From: Polyodon spathula | Taxonomy: Eukaryota > Chordata > Actinopteri > Acipenseriformes > Polyodontidae | Assembly: GCF_017654505.1 (NCBI RefSeq) | Contig: NC_054537.1 | Coordinates: 68,306,145 to 68,370,144 of the forward strand | DNA: 64,000 bases | Direction of reading: 5' to 3' | Part shown: piece by piece, positions 1 to 11,904 of the stretch | Layout of the letters: every line of letters begins with the position of its first letter | Numbering within the stretch: the first letter of the stretch is position 1 | Notes under the pieces: generated by a model | The model's database searches: none | What the model saw: only the letters and a program-made list of their open reading frames with translations | Told to the model about the DNA's origin: nothing | Program-made: the position numbers and the translations under genes

Positions 1-1479
1 AGCTGTGCAGTTATGTTATCAGCCAGTATTGAATAGATTAGCTTTAGCTGCTTTGAATAATGTGCAAAGTAAGCAGTCAAAAAAATCTACATCCAGCGTT
101 AAGGTAGTTCTTGCAGTTTTAAAAATATTTTCATGTTTGTTTGTTTTAAAGGACATGCTTATTTATTTACATTTCTTTTAGACAGTGTCCGCAACAAATA
201 ATAAAAAACAACAACCCCTGATATATAGACTTAAATAAGGATGCCAATTGGTCATTAAACTGGAAAAACAAATAATCCCTTATCAGTAAATTCCAGAATA
301 AATGGTTTATGAATTTGAATGGCAGCACCTTGGATCTATATAAGCATTCATACAGAACCAAGACCTAGTGGACCTGCAGTTTGCATCCAATACTTTTTAT
401 TTCAACATTTGCAAATTGAAACATGACCCATTCTTCAGATGTGAGCTAGTGTCAGAATCCCCAGGCATAACATCTGACAAAATATGTTAAAATAAAATAT
501 CTAAATATGGTTAGATGTAAAACAATAAAGCACTCACAGGGTACATATATCAGCATATGTTAAATTTGTTAAGAAAATGGAATTTAAAATCTCTAAATAT
601 TTAGGTACAGATCCAGTTAGGATCCAGACTGTACATACAATTGATATATATATATCTTCTCAGCCATGGGGGGGGGGGGGGGGGGGGGGGGGGGGTGTTG
701 CCAAAATACAAATTTCAAAAAACACTTTAATTTTGTTTTTCGCAAAACAGTATATTTTCTGATATATAGCAGAATCACAATCAAATTGCTCCCCAGATAG
801 CAATGCAGAAATACAGTGCTGTTTATGAAAAAATATTAGATGACTCTAGCAGAGAACAATGTTACAGCAGGGAAGCTAGAGGACAGGAGCTGACAGAATT
901 TAAGAGTGGGATGGTATTGTCACAGTGCAGTGCTCCTGAACCTTACTAAAAAAGTTACATTTTATTTTATTTCCAAGGCTGAACACAAATTGCCACCGAG
1001 TAGCTTTAAACTGTCCCTGGGGAAACAGCCAGCAATCCTACTCTCTTCCATTCATACACACATTTTCACATACTGGTCATGTAATATCACTTCTTTTAAA
1101 CCATGGTTGCTTTTCTGGAAAGGAGAATCTACCCTTAACCAACACATCATCACCAATGATGCCAAACTCCATATGGCTTTCAATCATGTCATTTCTTTTG
1201 TTTTGGACTCCTCCCCTGCCATCACCTTTCAGCATGCTTTGTCCTGGGGGGTGGTAGCCCTACGAGCCACTTCCTATCTGCAGCACTAGGATTCATGATA
1301 TCGTTTGTGTTTTCTCCTGGCCAGCCAACGTGCGGGTAGCTGTCGAGCACCTATAGATAAGGCCCTGTGAAAATCATGGAAATTTTCTTTAATATTCATG
1401 GCAGTGGTGTCACGGGTAAAGTATCGTATTTCGCGGAATGTGCATGGAACTATTTTATAAATCATGTGTATAGGTTATT
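1..1479. other. No gene recognised
   Basis: This stretch is AT-rich and holds no coding signal I can support. The only open frame of note, a 127-codon frame at 906-1289 on the plus strand, resembles no family I know and has no splice context. A pure G run lies at 668-695. Confidence 0.6.
668..695. repeat. Poly-G homopolymer, 28 bases
   Basis: An uninterrupted run of 28 G residues. Such runs are prone to length error in sequencing, so the exact count is uncertain. A plus-strand open frame passing through it is an artefact that reads as polyglycine. Confidence 0.95.
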
Positions 1480-1972
1480 GTTATTATTTTAAATAGATAA
1501 ATGCACTGAGAGAAAATCAACGTCAAAGTTATTCAAGCACTTCACAATAGCTTGTGAAACGGTGTTGTAATTAACAGCCTGTAGTTTAAAATGAATCTGC
1601 AAGGACAACTTTCAGTTCTGGTACGGCATGTTCACCATTTAGGACTTGCAAAACAAATACAATGTGTAACCCATACTGATCTTGGGCATCAGTCGACTCG
1701 TCAGTGACCACTGACAAGCAACCAGACTGTTTTACCAATTCCATAATTTCCTGCTTGTGATACTCGGCAACTTTAGGTAAGCTGGGCTGATGACGGGATC
1801 ACTCCACCATTTCCTACACTCAGTCTGAAGAATTTAGTTTTGGTTGTCCAATATTTTTTTTTGCTCAAACAAACGACTCTTTCATGTCCAAATTTAATGT
1901 GTTCCGTGCTCCGCGGTTTTCAGTGGAATTTTGGAATGATGAAGTCAACATTTTTAGCCTTTTTAGAGACAT
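1480..1972 (-). pseudogene. hAT-family transposase fragment (N-terminal part)
   Basis: Read on the minus strand, a start at 1972-1970 opens MDVSKKAKNVDFIIPKF, then an in-frame stop, then KPRSTEHIKFGHERVVCLS. Further on comes a block reading YHKQEIMELVKQSG followed by VVTDESTDAQDQYGLHIVF, and after a one-base shift NYNTVSQAIVKCLNNFDVDF. The block with DESTDA matches the first acidic motif of hAT transposases of the large DUF4371/ZMYM-like type. The central and C-terminal parts (second Asp, dimerisation domain) are missing, and stops and shifts show it is dead. No clear terminal inverted repeats were found. The family call rests on motif recognition; the subfamily is uncertain. Confidence 0.75.
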
Positions 1973-3560
1973 CCATTTTCTTGTTTACAGTGTGTAGTAT
2001 TTTCCCGCCTAGATTGCGTATAGCCACATGACATAATCACTGCACAGCACTATGTCCATGGAAAATAGTAGACGTAGGCACACAGCAGAGTTGTACAGTT
2101 TCATTAATGTGATTTTTTTTGGTATGAAATACAAATAATTATGAAATAATTTATTGTAGTTTCTTGAGAATATTGTAAAAAAAGACATTGGGCTAATTTC
2201 ATGATTTCCAGCGCCCAGACTGTGAAATCAAGATTTACACAGGGCTTTGCCCATAGACAAGGTCTCCATCCAAATGTATCATCCATCATTAAATTGTCTG
2301 TTTAATTGCAATTCAATAAATCATTACTTTGCAGTTTCTCTGTTCTGAATAAAAAGATAACAACACAAATTAATACTAATAATAATCAATGATGCAATAT
2401 AATATTTTTTTACTATCTTCTAAATGTGTTCTTTTTTATTTAGGATAGGAAATCATAAAAACAACTTTTTTAGGTATGTATGTGCATAGGTTCAAAAGCA
2501 ATGTAATCCTCTTAAACTGTTCCAGATAATCTCTGGGGGAAAAAAAATCCAACAAACCAGACATCTATGCTATTTTTATTTAAGCAACAGGGAGAGTGTA
2601 TTTTTAGTGCTTGCATGCAACACAGTATAACAGTGCCATGAATTCCTTTAAATAAATAAAATCTAACCTTTTGCATTCAAAATGTTTGCCACTGTGCTTC
2701 ATGTGCTTGCTACATATACAAGTACAATGTCACATTGTGCACAACATAGACCATGTATTGATGCTTCCAATGAACTAGTTTGAGGTTCACTTTCTTATAG
2801 ATCGATTGTTTGGTGTTTAAAAAAAAATGACCAGCTACACTCAGCAGATGTTGCTATTGGGAAGTTATGTTCCGTGACACTCTCACTCTTTTGAACCTCC
2901 ACATCTTTTATGTAAAATAAATGTTACTGCAAAGTAAAACGAAATGTAAAAATGTCCATTGAAAGTTCTGCAGAGGTTAATTCATTAGCATCTCATGCCT
3001 TGCGAAGCATGAGTTCAAATCTGAACAACATGACAAAGCCCTCACAAAACGTAACACAGTTGGTAGCCGTTTTTTGAGAAAGGCCCGTAAGATACAACAT
3101 GAAGTGAAGTTCTCATGGCACAGTCTGAGCTAATCTACGACCACTAAACTTCAATTCACTAGATGCATTTCTCTGCAGTTGTATATATTTTCAAGTGAGA
3201 ATGAGCAATGGAGCTTTGGAGAAGAACAGACTTCAACTAACTGCCCATACCACATGACACCGGGAAAGAGCAGGGTAATTTTTGTCTCTGGGGTGTGCAA
3301 TGGACCTGATTTGTAACAAAGATATCTGTTTTCTTTAAATTAAATATTCTAATTAAAAAATATTGCTCGCCCAACAGTAAATCATTTAATAGACATGTTT
3401 TGCTTCATGTAACATACTCTAGCGCCAGTGATAATTTTAGCTGCCAAATCTTCAAGATTTTTGTTTATATTCTAGCCTAGCACCGCATATTATAGCAAAA
3501 CATGTTTAGTTCATAAAATTGCAATAACCATATTTAAATTAAATGATAAACAGTATGTTT
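1973..3560. other. AT-rich intergenic DNA, nothing recognised
   Basis: No coding frame, repeat end or RNA gene is visible. Short A and T runs are frequent. Confidence 0.55.
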
Positions 3561-3564
3561 TTTT

Positions 3565-3845
3565 TGTTTTGATCTTTGAATAGACTGTCATTAGCTGTGT
3601 TTAATTCTATGACACATGCCTCAATAGTCTTTAAAGAAAATGATTTACATAAAGAATATCTACCAAACCTCATGAGGGATCTTGTGCTTAATTTCATAAA
3701 TTAACAAGAAACCACACTGAGCTTCCCTAATGCGCCAATAAACTTAATAAACTTTTCATGAGTTTCATGCTCGTCTTATAAAGGTCCATGAGGTATCATG
3801 CAGACTCCATGAGTTTATGGTTTTCAGAAGGATAACAAGAAATCA
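3565..3845. other. Possible conserved non-coding segment
   Basis: A repeat-free stretch with mixed composition and several TTAATAAA-like and CATGAG motifs. It resembles vertebrate conserved non-coding DNA in texture only; no alignment was possible. Confidence 0.2.
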
Positions 3846-3855
3846 TCCTGGGGCT

Positions 3856-3940
3856 GGTTTTTCAAAACTTTTAATCTGGATAACAGTGATGCAGATTTTG
3901 TAATCCTATATTTTGTGATAATCCTATATTTTGTGACAAT
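3856..3940. repeat. Possible transposon end with an 18-bp tandem duplication
   Basis: The sequence GGGGCTGGTTTTTCAAAAC followed by an AATCTGGATAAC block looks like the terminus of a fish DNA-transposon/MITE family. Just downstream, TAATCCTATATTTTGTGA occurs twice in tandem (about 3900-3938). No opposite terminus was found, so the call is weak. Confidence 0.3.
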
Positions 3941-4217
3941 AAACAATATAGCTGACTGAAAAATAAGCACTAAAAATAAATCACTATAATACTAAGAATA
4001 ACCGTAGACTTACCTTTCTTCGTTGTAATGTGATGGGTGGACGTATGTGGAAGGACTCCCTTGCAATCAGCTATGGGGCAGACAGCGATTTAAGAAACCA
4101 TGGAGTCAGGTTGATTGCAGGGAGTTTTGTGGTTATTATTATTTGTGTTCTTTGTTTGTCTACTGCAGAGGGGGACTAAGGAGATCGGGAGCTACTAACA
4201 CTGAGACAGCACTTACC

Positions 4218-4452
4218 CCAGATCACGAGCCCACTGCACAGCACAGCACGGCATGAACACCACGTTCACCAGATCACGACCCCACTGCACAGCACAGACA
4301 TGAACACCATGTTTTCCAGATCATGACCCTACTGCACAGCACAGACATGAACACTACTTTCCCCAGATCATGACCCCACTGCACAGCACAAACATGAACA
4401 CCATGTTCTCCAGATCACTACCCCACTGCACATCACAGCATGGACACCAACA
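4218..4452. repeat. Minisatellite, about five 47-bp units
   Basis: Units beginning CCAGATCA start at 4218, 4269, 4316, 4363 and 4410, giving spacings of 51, 47, 47 and 47 bases. Each carries a CCACTGCACAGCACA block and a CATGAACACCA block. The units differ by several substitutions, so the array is not recent. A short plus-strand frame (4047-4256) runs into it but has no sign of being a gene. Confidence 0.9.
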
Positions 4453-4885
4453 CCACTTTCCCCGGGATTGAAGGAGCACATTTTCATGCATGGAGGACTG
4501 TGGCTTAGAAGGGTTGTTATTGTTAGGGACTGCAACCCACCATATCCGCTTCCTCTATACCACTGTTGGTATAGGGGCGACTAAATTATTATTTTACTGT
4601 TCTATTAAATAGGAACTTTTTTTTCATTGAGAATACTGTCTGGGCATTCCATTTGTACACCGCACCATACACATCCTGTTCACAGTGTCAAATAAAGAGT
4701 TCTGGGCCAAAGAATGATGAACCGCATTGATTGGGTTGTGAAATGTTAGAATAGATGAATGAACTAGATGCATGTGAGAATAGACTAGATGCATATTTTG
4801 TAAATATGATTAGCTGATTTGGGTTGCACGATTTATAATGCAAAACAAAGACACCAGGATTGTGGCATAGAAAAATATAAACCCA
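4453..4885. other. Unclassified sequence, possibly repeat-derived
   Basis: It includes GGGACTGCAACCCACCATAT and an AATAAAG at about 4691-4697, giving a loose impression of the 3' region of a retroelement. No open frame or terminal repeat supports this. Confidence 0.25.
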
Positions 4886-6414
4886 TTAACACTAGAAGCA
4901 CTGGAATTTCAAACTACCTAAAAGCGCCAAACCGGTCATTTTAACCGGCAGCTTTTTAAACAGCTGTAATATGACAATACAAGACAAATGATTGTATAAA
5001 ACTCAAAAGTTTTATTTCTGAACATCAGGTCAAACATTTGCAAATAGAAATACCATATTTAAATGGAAAACAAAACTTTTTTTTTTTTTTTTCAAAAGGA
5101 GCTGTACAAAGCAAGAAAAAACTTAAATAAAACATAAATAAAATAAACATTTGAATAGTAACTATTTTGTAATGAGTCTCTGCACATACGGAATTGTATA
5201 TATTGTATTTGTTTGTAAAAATAACATCAAAGGGTCTTTAGGGAAAATAGTAATAATGCACTACTTCAAAACATAAATAACTACAATACAATAAACTATT
5301 TACATATCATATTTATTGAACCTACATACTTGGCAGCTTTCTAACCTGTACAGTCACACACAACACATGCTTCTTCACTTTCCCTGAGCATTTACCTCAC
5401 ACTGCCCTTCTACAACTGGCACAGACAAAGTTTTGTTGTTGTTGCATTTCGCAACCTGGCACTCTTTCCTCTTGCGTGTGGGTGCAGCGGCTGCAGCACT
5501 GCCAGAAGGGGCATCTGTCTCTGCACTTTTCTGATGCATATGTGCTTGCTGAAGCTCCATGGCTAACTATAAGATGAAGTCCCTCTTGTTGCAGTTTTCC
5601 CTGGTACATTCCTTGTACAAAACATACGCATTGATGGCTGCTAGATCCAAAATGTGCTTGGTGTCGATGCAGCAGGAGATGCTGTCCCTGGTGATGGTAT
5701 TGCTGAAGCTGGCACGGCAACAGGAGCTATAGTAAGCTGAACTTTCCCAGCTGGCTTGGCAGGTGATTCACCCATTCTGGAGGCAACCTGGTTGCAGGTA
5801 GGGCTGCTAGCAATTCTGTAGCGCTATCCTCGCTGTCGTTTTTAGAGTGTCTCATTTCTAGAACACAAATGGTTGCTGTCATTCTCCGTGTCACTGGTGA
5901 TGACCCCTGCATCAGAGTCATCTTCATCCACAGCATGTAGCATTTCTAGAGCATACTCTCTGGTCATTCTCCATCTCTGAGCCATTTTTATTTTCAGTGT
6001 ATCACTCTCAGTATGCCCACTCAAACTCAGTATAGTTGAAAGAATGTATCTGCAATGCTATACACAGGGGGGTACCTGTGACTCAGAGAGATGTGTTTTT
6101 CAAGCACTCAAAGAATGAAGACAGGTAGACATGCCACAGGACTGAGTGTATTGAAAAGGACAGGTAGGATTATAGGCTATATTTCATAAATAAACATGTA
6201 TTGAAATAACTTGTTAAGATGACCAGTTTTGATGCCTCTAGGTAAATGTGCTTTTAATTATCAATTTCTTGCGAATATGCATCTCAAACGCCGTCAGTAT
6301 ATCGAATACATATATTCAGGAAAAGTCATGAATGGGCATGCACATTACATTCCAGAATGCAGAGTAATTTAAATTTTAAAACCCAAAATGGTCAAATTGA
6401 CTGGCTAGTATTAA
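4886..6414 (-). mobile_element. piggyBac-like DNA transposon, internally deleted
   Basis: The element is bounded by TTAA at 4886-4889 and 6411-6414, the target duplication expected of piggyBac. The left end begins CACTAGAAGCACTGG and the right end, read inward, begins TACTAGCCAGTC. Both ends carry a subterminal palindrome-like block (ACCGGTCATTTTAACCGG on the left, GGTCAAATTGACTGG on the right). The coding part is on the minus strand and holds only the N- and C-terminal ends of a transposase. The element is about 1.5 kb, shorter than autonomous piggyBac elements, because the catalytic core is absent. It is best described as a non-autonomous, decayed derivative. Confidence 0.85.
5375..6000 (-). 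pseudogene. piggyBac-like transposase remnant (PGBD type)
   Basis: On the minus strand the N-terminal part (about 6000-5840) reads MAQRWRMTREYALEML followed by an acidic, Ser/Asp-rich stretch, as in many piggyBac proteins. The C-terminal part (about 5720-5375), read across frameshifts, contains DTKHILDLAAINAYVLYKE and then ELAMELQQAHM, which matches the conserved end of the piggyBac DDE domain. After it comes a low-complexity linker, a KRKECQ block and a Cys-rich block with VCASC, the expected C-terminal zinc finger. The RNase-H-like core with its catalytic aspartates is deleted. At least one frameshift separates the C-terminal pieces. No function remains. Confidence 0.8.
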
Positions 6415-7520
6415 AGAAAATATAAGTGTGTTTCCTTGGCTCAAAAGAAGTTTCTAAAGTTACCCCCTTAGTAAACAGAAACATTATGTAAAACCTGAAA
6501 ACTCAAACTCTAAGCTCCATGTAATATTCCACAAAAATGTTACTGTGTGATCTTTGTACTTCAGTCACAATTCTACTAGCGCCTGAAAAACTGTGATGCC
6601 CTGTGATGTGAGAAATAAAAAGAGAGCTTGGAACAAACATTGTCCTTAAAGAAAAAAAAAATGTATCATGCATAAATGCATTCATAGGTTCATGCATTTT
6701 AAAATATGCTGCCTGCATTTATGATCATGGCCACTTTCATATAATACTTTTTTTTTTTTTTTTAAACAAAAATATATATTGGGGTTATATATATTGGGGT
6801 TTTAACAGAAAAAGATAGACTGAGTGATGCCAGCCAGAAAACAGGATATGGCCGCTGTCAGTTTTTGAAATCTCTTTTATATTTATGCCTTAGTGAAGAA
6901 AAAGTGCTTCTGTTTCACTTGGCAGGATGCCATAATTGTCACGTTCTGGGACTAAACAGAGGTGAATACAACACTTCTATATAATGTATAGAGATTACAG
7001 CACACCCTGTGATGCATTTCAAGTACAAGACTTTACATAACCCATGCTGGTTTAGTATTGACTTTCATTGTTTAGTTTTTTTTTTTTTTTTCTTTTTCTG
7101 TGAGGGTTTAGTTTTAGTCAACATAGTGAAAGGGAATCTGGCTTGGACAAGCTTCAGCATGAGATCATAGACCCCTAGTTTTATGAAAACCTACCTCAAA
7201 ACGTCTGTTATTACACTGAAAAGGAATTTTAAACCACAGACCTATTTGCTCCAAACAACAGAAACAACCCACTAGTTCAATTTAATAAAATATCATAAAA
7301 GGGCTGTTGCTTTATCAGCACCTACAAGTTGTTTTAAAAATGGCTTTTAAAATTGTTAAACTGCTAACAATTTTCACAGCATTCTTTTTGAAGTTAACAA
7401 ACAGATGCATTGACATATGTTGATGATGTTGTTGATGTAACATTTATGTAACACAGTTTTAACTGCTGCTGTCAGTGTCGGACCTGCAGAAACAAGGTGG
7501 TGAGAAAACTATAAAAACAT
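6415..7520. other. Intergenic DNA, nothing recognised
   Basis: AT-rich sequence with T runs near 6750-6764 and 7078-7092. The open frames are short and unlike known proteins. Confidence 0.55.
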
Positions 7521-7524
7521 CATC

Positions 7525-7806
7525 TGGTGGGTCCCAGTGGCTCATCCAGTTAAAGCACTGCTGTTGGGAGCGCAGGATGAGTCATATGGATTGGACGGCG
7601 CCAGTTTGTGGCCGCTGTGCAAAGAGGCAGAATTTTGCTGGGGACTGAGAAGGGGGCGTCACATCCACTCTGATGCTCCCAGGGTGGTGGGTGGGAAACT
7701 GACAGGGATTCCTTCTCCTCATCATAAACATAGTTGGACATTCCAAATTTGGGAGAAAAATAAATAACAATAATAATTGGTCACTCTAAATTAAAAAAAA
7801 AAAAAA
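7525..7806 (+). mobile_element. tRNA-derived SINE
   Basis: The 5' part AGTGGCTCATCCAGTTAAAG resembles the box A region of a tRNA-derived SINE head, and the GGACGGCGCCAGTT region occupies the expected place of a decayed box B. The 3' part carries TTGGGAGAAAAATAAATAA, then TAATAATTGGTCACTC, and ends in a poly-A run at 7791-7806. This arrangement matches a SINE family I know from several ray-finned fish, including sturgeons. It would have been copied by a LINE in trans. Open frames across it (7537-7767 plus, 7550-7770 minus) are shadows. Confidence 0.8.
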
Positions 7807-8995
7807 CCTTCCCAAACATTTCCTTAAACACTAGAGGCTAAGCAAATGCAGTTGTTATAATATAAATATTTCTGTAACACTCACATATAGTATAAAAATA
7901 ATTTAAAAATAAGTGTATGTGACAGACAGGATATGAAATACACTAGAACTTTTTTCAAAATGATGCATCCATCACAATTGATTCTACCAGACTAATTTGC
8001 TTTGAAATAACGCTACTTTGGATTAATCAGTCTAAATCTGCTATAGTAGGACCGTATCTTTACACTGATACCTAGTAGTGTCCCTCTGTGAAATAGATCA
8101 ATATTTATCTTTAAATGTAGCAATACTGCATGATGCATTACTAAAGCCAACTACGCCATTTGTTTTTAATTAGAGGTCAGAATACTCTCCAACCCATATT
8201 TAACACACCTTGTTTAGGCAGGTGGTCTGTAACAAAGTTCACCAACACTCACACACGCACAATCAAACAAGCAAACAAACAGGTAACAATCAATCAACCC
8301 AATTATAATACAGTTTATTGTTGTAAATATTAAATTCCAGCTACCAGTACGATTAAAAAAATGCCCATGACCTATATTAACAGTGTAAATAGCACCTTCA
8401 AAAATTAGCTCACCATAAAAACAAGCATTTCCAAACATACAGCCGTGTACTAAATTAAAGTCCATACATACTAAAGTGTAAAACTAACATGTGTCAGTGT
8501 CCTGTGTATATAGGGATGTAGTAAAAACTCAAGAGTTGCATGTTCTGTGATGTACTGTACAGTAATCCAAACCATAAAGAATTAAAGACTGTGTTGTGCC
8601 TCACAAATACGTTAGGTGTGTGATTATCTGATGTTAATCACACCCCCTATCATGCCTTAATGCTTAACGAAATAAACCAAACCACTAAATGTAGTGCTGT
8701 TAGAGGCAACTAACTTAATTGCATTGTATAAAGTTTAAAGAATGAAAATGTTGCTGGGCTGACTGAAAAATAAAAAAGGTAAACAAAAGGCACCTGCGGA
8801 CATAATTTTTTCATAAATTAAAAAGTAAAGATAGACATATTTACATATAAATATTATTACAGCATAGAAAACATGTTTTATAATGAGGATACACATACAT
8901 GTATTATCATAATTAACACTTTTACAGGCTCTGAATATACCTACTACAGAAAAAGCCTACACCAGTATAATTGATTAAAACAGTCCATGGTTGCC
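7807..8995. other. Intergenic DNA, nothing recognised
   Basis: AT-rich sequence without coding signal. A minus-strand open frame at 8214-8465 shows no family resemblance. Confidence 0.5.
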
Positions 8996-8999
8996 CATC

Positions 9000-9750
9000 C
9001 ACCTTTATTTTATACTGTTTACAGAATTAGTGACTTTCAGTGGAGAAAGGTCAACAAGAAGTGAGAGAACAGCTTACACACAAAGCTTTTCTCCTTCTTT
9101 AGCAAGCAGCTGAGACTGACATCCTCCAAATCATAGCCCACTGTATCTTTAGAAGTTCTGTAAATCAAAGTGCAGTGCTCAGGCTAATCAAACAACCTAA
9201 ATAACTAGAGCTCCCAACACAGGCCACAGGAGGATTAAAAATCCAGTAGCCAGAACTAGGTTCTTCGATCCAAGCTTCTGCGCCTAATGAGAACTCCCTG
9301 AAGCCTGAGATCACAGCAAAGTCCTGGCCTACTGTTGAGCAGTGGAAGGCCTCTTTAATTCCTTTGGAGATCCTATCTAGCTAGATGAAAATAGATATTG
9401 GCCTCTGTGTTGGATGATTAAAAGAATGGGAGAGGATTAGTAAAGATGGTACTGAGAGCTTGAAGTGTCTCATTTACATGGTATTAATACTGACAGATAA
9501 GTGCTAACAGAACAGGATAACCTTAAGGCAATGTTACGTGTGAATTAAAGCCAACATTTATTTACTTAGATTTTAAAGGGATTAAGCCTTATTTACTTTG
9601 CTACCTGAAATATTGTTTTGTCTTATAAGTCAAAGATGATATGCTGAGAGCTAGACTTCTTTTTTAATCTTAACATGTTTTCTGATCACGTATTCATGAG
9701 AACCTGACACACAGACAACTAGCCGCCACAGCTATGAACTGTAAAAATGT
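9000..9750. other. Candidate conserved non-coding region
   Basis: About 750 bases without low-complexity runs or repeat ends, with a more even base composition than the flanks and no coding frame. The texture is that of vertebrate conserved non-coding DNA. This is judged by eye only. Confidence 0.3.
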
Positions 9751-10089
9751 AAAATGTAAAAATGTCTTCATTCCATCATCTAGTTTTGGCCAATTTCAGA
9801 ACCCTCCTTCTCCTCCCCCTCATCATCACAGATGCACCCCCTGCTATTATATCCCCAAAAGCATATGCTTTTTAATGGTGTATTAAAAAGCTTCGTGTTC
9901 TGTATACAGTAGGCTTTAAAGCAATGGTTGCTGATCATCAGCATTCTGAAATGAGTAGGCCTGCCAAGTTAATTTATTAAAACAAATCTGCCCAGGGATA
10001 TGGCACTATTGCATCTTACTAGTCTCTTCTAAAACAAACCATAGACCAACTTGCATCTGTACCTTGGAGTATCAATATTAATGCAAACA

Positions 10090-10675
10090 AAAATGAGTAA
10101 TTGGACAATTAGTAGCTCGTTTTTCCTAGAGACATGCAAGGTAGGAAAAAGTAGTTTAACTAGATTCTAATGTAGATCTGACAAGCTGGCTTTCTGTCAT
10201 GTTGCAGCCTTCCAACTTTAACATTTTCATGTCTACTTGGCAGGTTATTAAAATAAATGAGGGAGCTTTGGACTGCCATGGCACTTTTCCCTAATGGGAG
10301 TTGAGGAACCTGCAAGCCAATACCCGTAAACTGACATTGTGAAGGCTGAAAGGAACTGGCTAAAGTGGACAATTAGATGACTATTTTTATACAGCCGAAT
10401 GAAATATTCCTTGTTATTTTAATAATGCAGGCACCGGCTAATTTTCAGAGCCTGATTTTGTCAAGATAATGTGCCTCCTGCTTGTCACTTTTAACTCAAT
10501 CCCCCACAATCCAGAGGCGACTTGGCTTACAAAGAGGAAAATTGCACACTGGAGAATGTTTGTGTGCAAAGAAACAGAAACTTGTATTTCAATTTCCCTT
10601 TTTTCAATTTTACAATGAATCGCAGACAATGTTAATGTTGCAGTATTTTAACCAAGATGGTTTTGTTTGAATATT
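10090..10675. other. Candidate conserved non-coding region
   Basis: A repeat-free block that includes GACAATTAG and TGGACAATTAGATGA (homeodomain-type ATTA cores) and GGAAAATTGCACACTGG. Short frames on both strands are not supported as genes. Conservation is inferred, not shown. Confidence 0.3.
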
Positions 10676-10679
10676 TGAA

Positions 10680-11519
10680 ATTTCCAGGTACATTAGTTTA
10701 AAATTTTGGTTGGGAATTACTATAATATTTTAGCATTTACACTATGTAGGGTTTTTTGTGTTTGTTTTAGTATTTGTATTTACTGCTATGAATTGCTTTT
10801 GTTTTATGTACTGTATTGGTAATTCAAGTGGTTAACAATCTCTTACAGCTAGAAAGAAAAAAATAGTTCAGTCAAACAAAACATATGATAACCATGCTAT
10901 CAAGTTTGTTTTTTTAATATTATTTTGACTGGTGTATTGATTAGTTTGCAGTGTATCCAACAGGTGAACAGCAATACCATTTTCACACTAGTCCTTCCCT
11001 TACGAAAAAAACAAAAAATAAAAAAACAAAAAAAACATATTTTTAAAATATGGTTGAAAAGTATGATCCTTACATCTTTCATATATAGAACTGTGCCCTT
11101 TTTTATATATTTAAAATATATGGGATATATTTAAAATATGTTGTTGTCTGTGTGAACTTGTTATTGTCTGATGTTTGACCAGCTCAGAATACATTAAAAT
11201 ATATTAAAAAGTTGCTTAGTTGCTTAGCTATCTGAAATCTGCCCAGATTACAATCAATAAAGTACTGATATTTCAACTTTATTTAGCATTCTTATTTGTA
11301 GAAGTATGTAATATAAAGATCATGAGTCATTAACCATTTGCACTGAGAAACATCCAGATCGAGAGGATCAAAAGGTGGTTATGGTTATTTTATTTAGTTA
11401 TTTATATGTTTTGAGTAGCTCATTATAGCTGCATAATGCCACATAGAAAAAGGTTAAATTCATTTTACAGTAGTCTAACTGACATAATACAAAAACTAAA
11501 TACTTAAAAAAGTAAATCA
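10680..11519. other. AT-rich intergenic DNA
   Basis: A/T runs and short TTTAAAATAT repeats (11040-11140). Nothing coding is seen. Confidence 0.5.
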
Positions 11520-11745
11520 AGTATGTAGAAGATGCTTTTATCCGAAATGACTTATAGAGACTTGTGGGTGAACCTTGCTGCAGTCACTTACAATAGGACC
11601 TCAGTTTTACGTCTCATTTGAAGTACGGAGCACAAGGAGGTTAAGTGACTTGCTCAGGGTCACACACAATGAGTCAGTGGTTGAGATTGAACCTGGAACC
11701 TCCTGGTAACAAGACACTTTCTTTAACCACTGGACCACCAGTGAA
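11520..11745 (-). mobile_element. tRNA-derived SINE with CORE/V-SINE-like body and L2-type tail
   Basis: On the minus strand the head reads GGTGGTCCAGTGGTTAAAG (box A, 11740-11721) and GGTTCAATCTC (box B, about 11693-11683). The body has GTGACCCTGAGCAAGTCACT then TAACCTCCTTGTGCTCC, closely like the central region of vertebrate CORE-SINEs. The tail has TAAGTCATTTCGGATAAAAG and a CATCTTCTAC end, which matches the 3' end of L2 LINEs and suggests L2 machinery copied it. The exact family is uncertain. Overlapping open frames are artefacts. Confidence 0.8.
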
Positions 11746-11839
11746 AATGTTATGTGTATACACCTGTTGTAAAGAAAAATGCCCTTCAAGTATCAGTAAA
11801 TTCAATAAAACCGAAGCTGCTTATGATATATAAGCTGCT

Positions 11840-11901
<62 letters not shown>
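11840..11901. repeat. (TAA)n microsatellite
   Basis: About twenty ATA/TAA triplets. An overlapping plus-strand frame reads as poly-isoleucine and is not a gene. Confidence 0.97.

Positions 11902-11904
<3 letters not shown>

Noticed and set aside
577..762. Glycine-repeat frame
   Set aside because: Created by the poly-G run.
906..1289. 127-codon plus-strand open frame as a gene
   Set aside because: No family resemblance, no splice or promoter context; chance frames of this size are expected in 64 kb.
4218..4452. The 47-bp array as a CRISPR-like structure
   Set aside because: Units are directly tandem with no spacers and diverge throughout their length.
7537..7770. Small proteins over the SINE
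   Set aside because: The SINE head and poly-A tail explain the sequence; frames on both strands are incidental.
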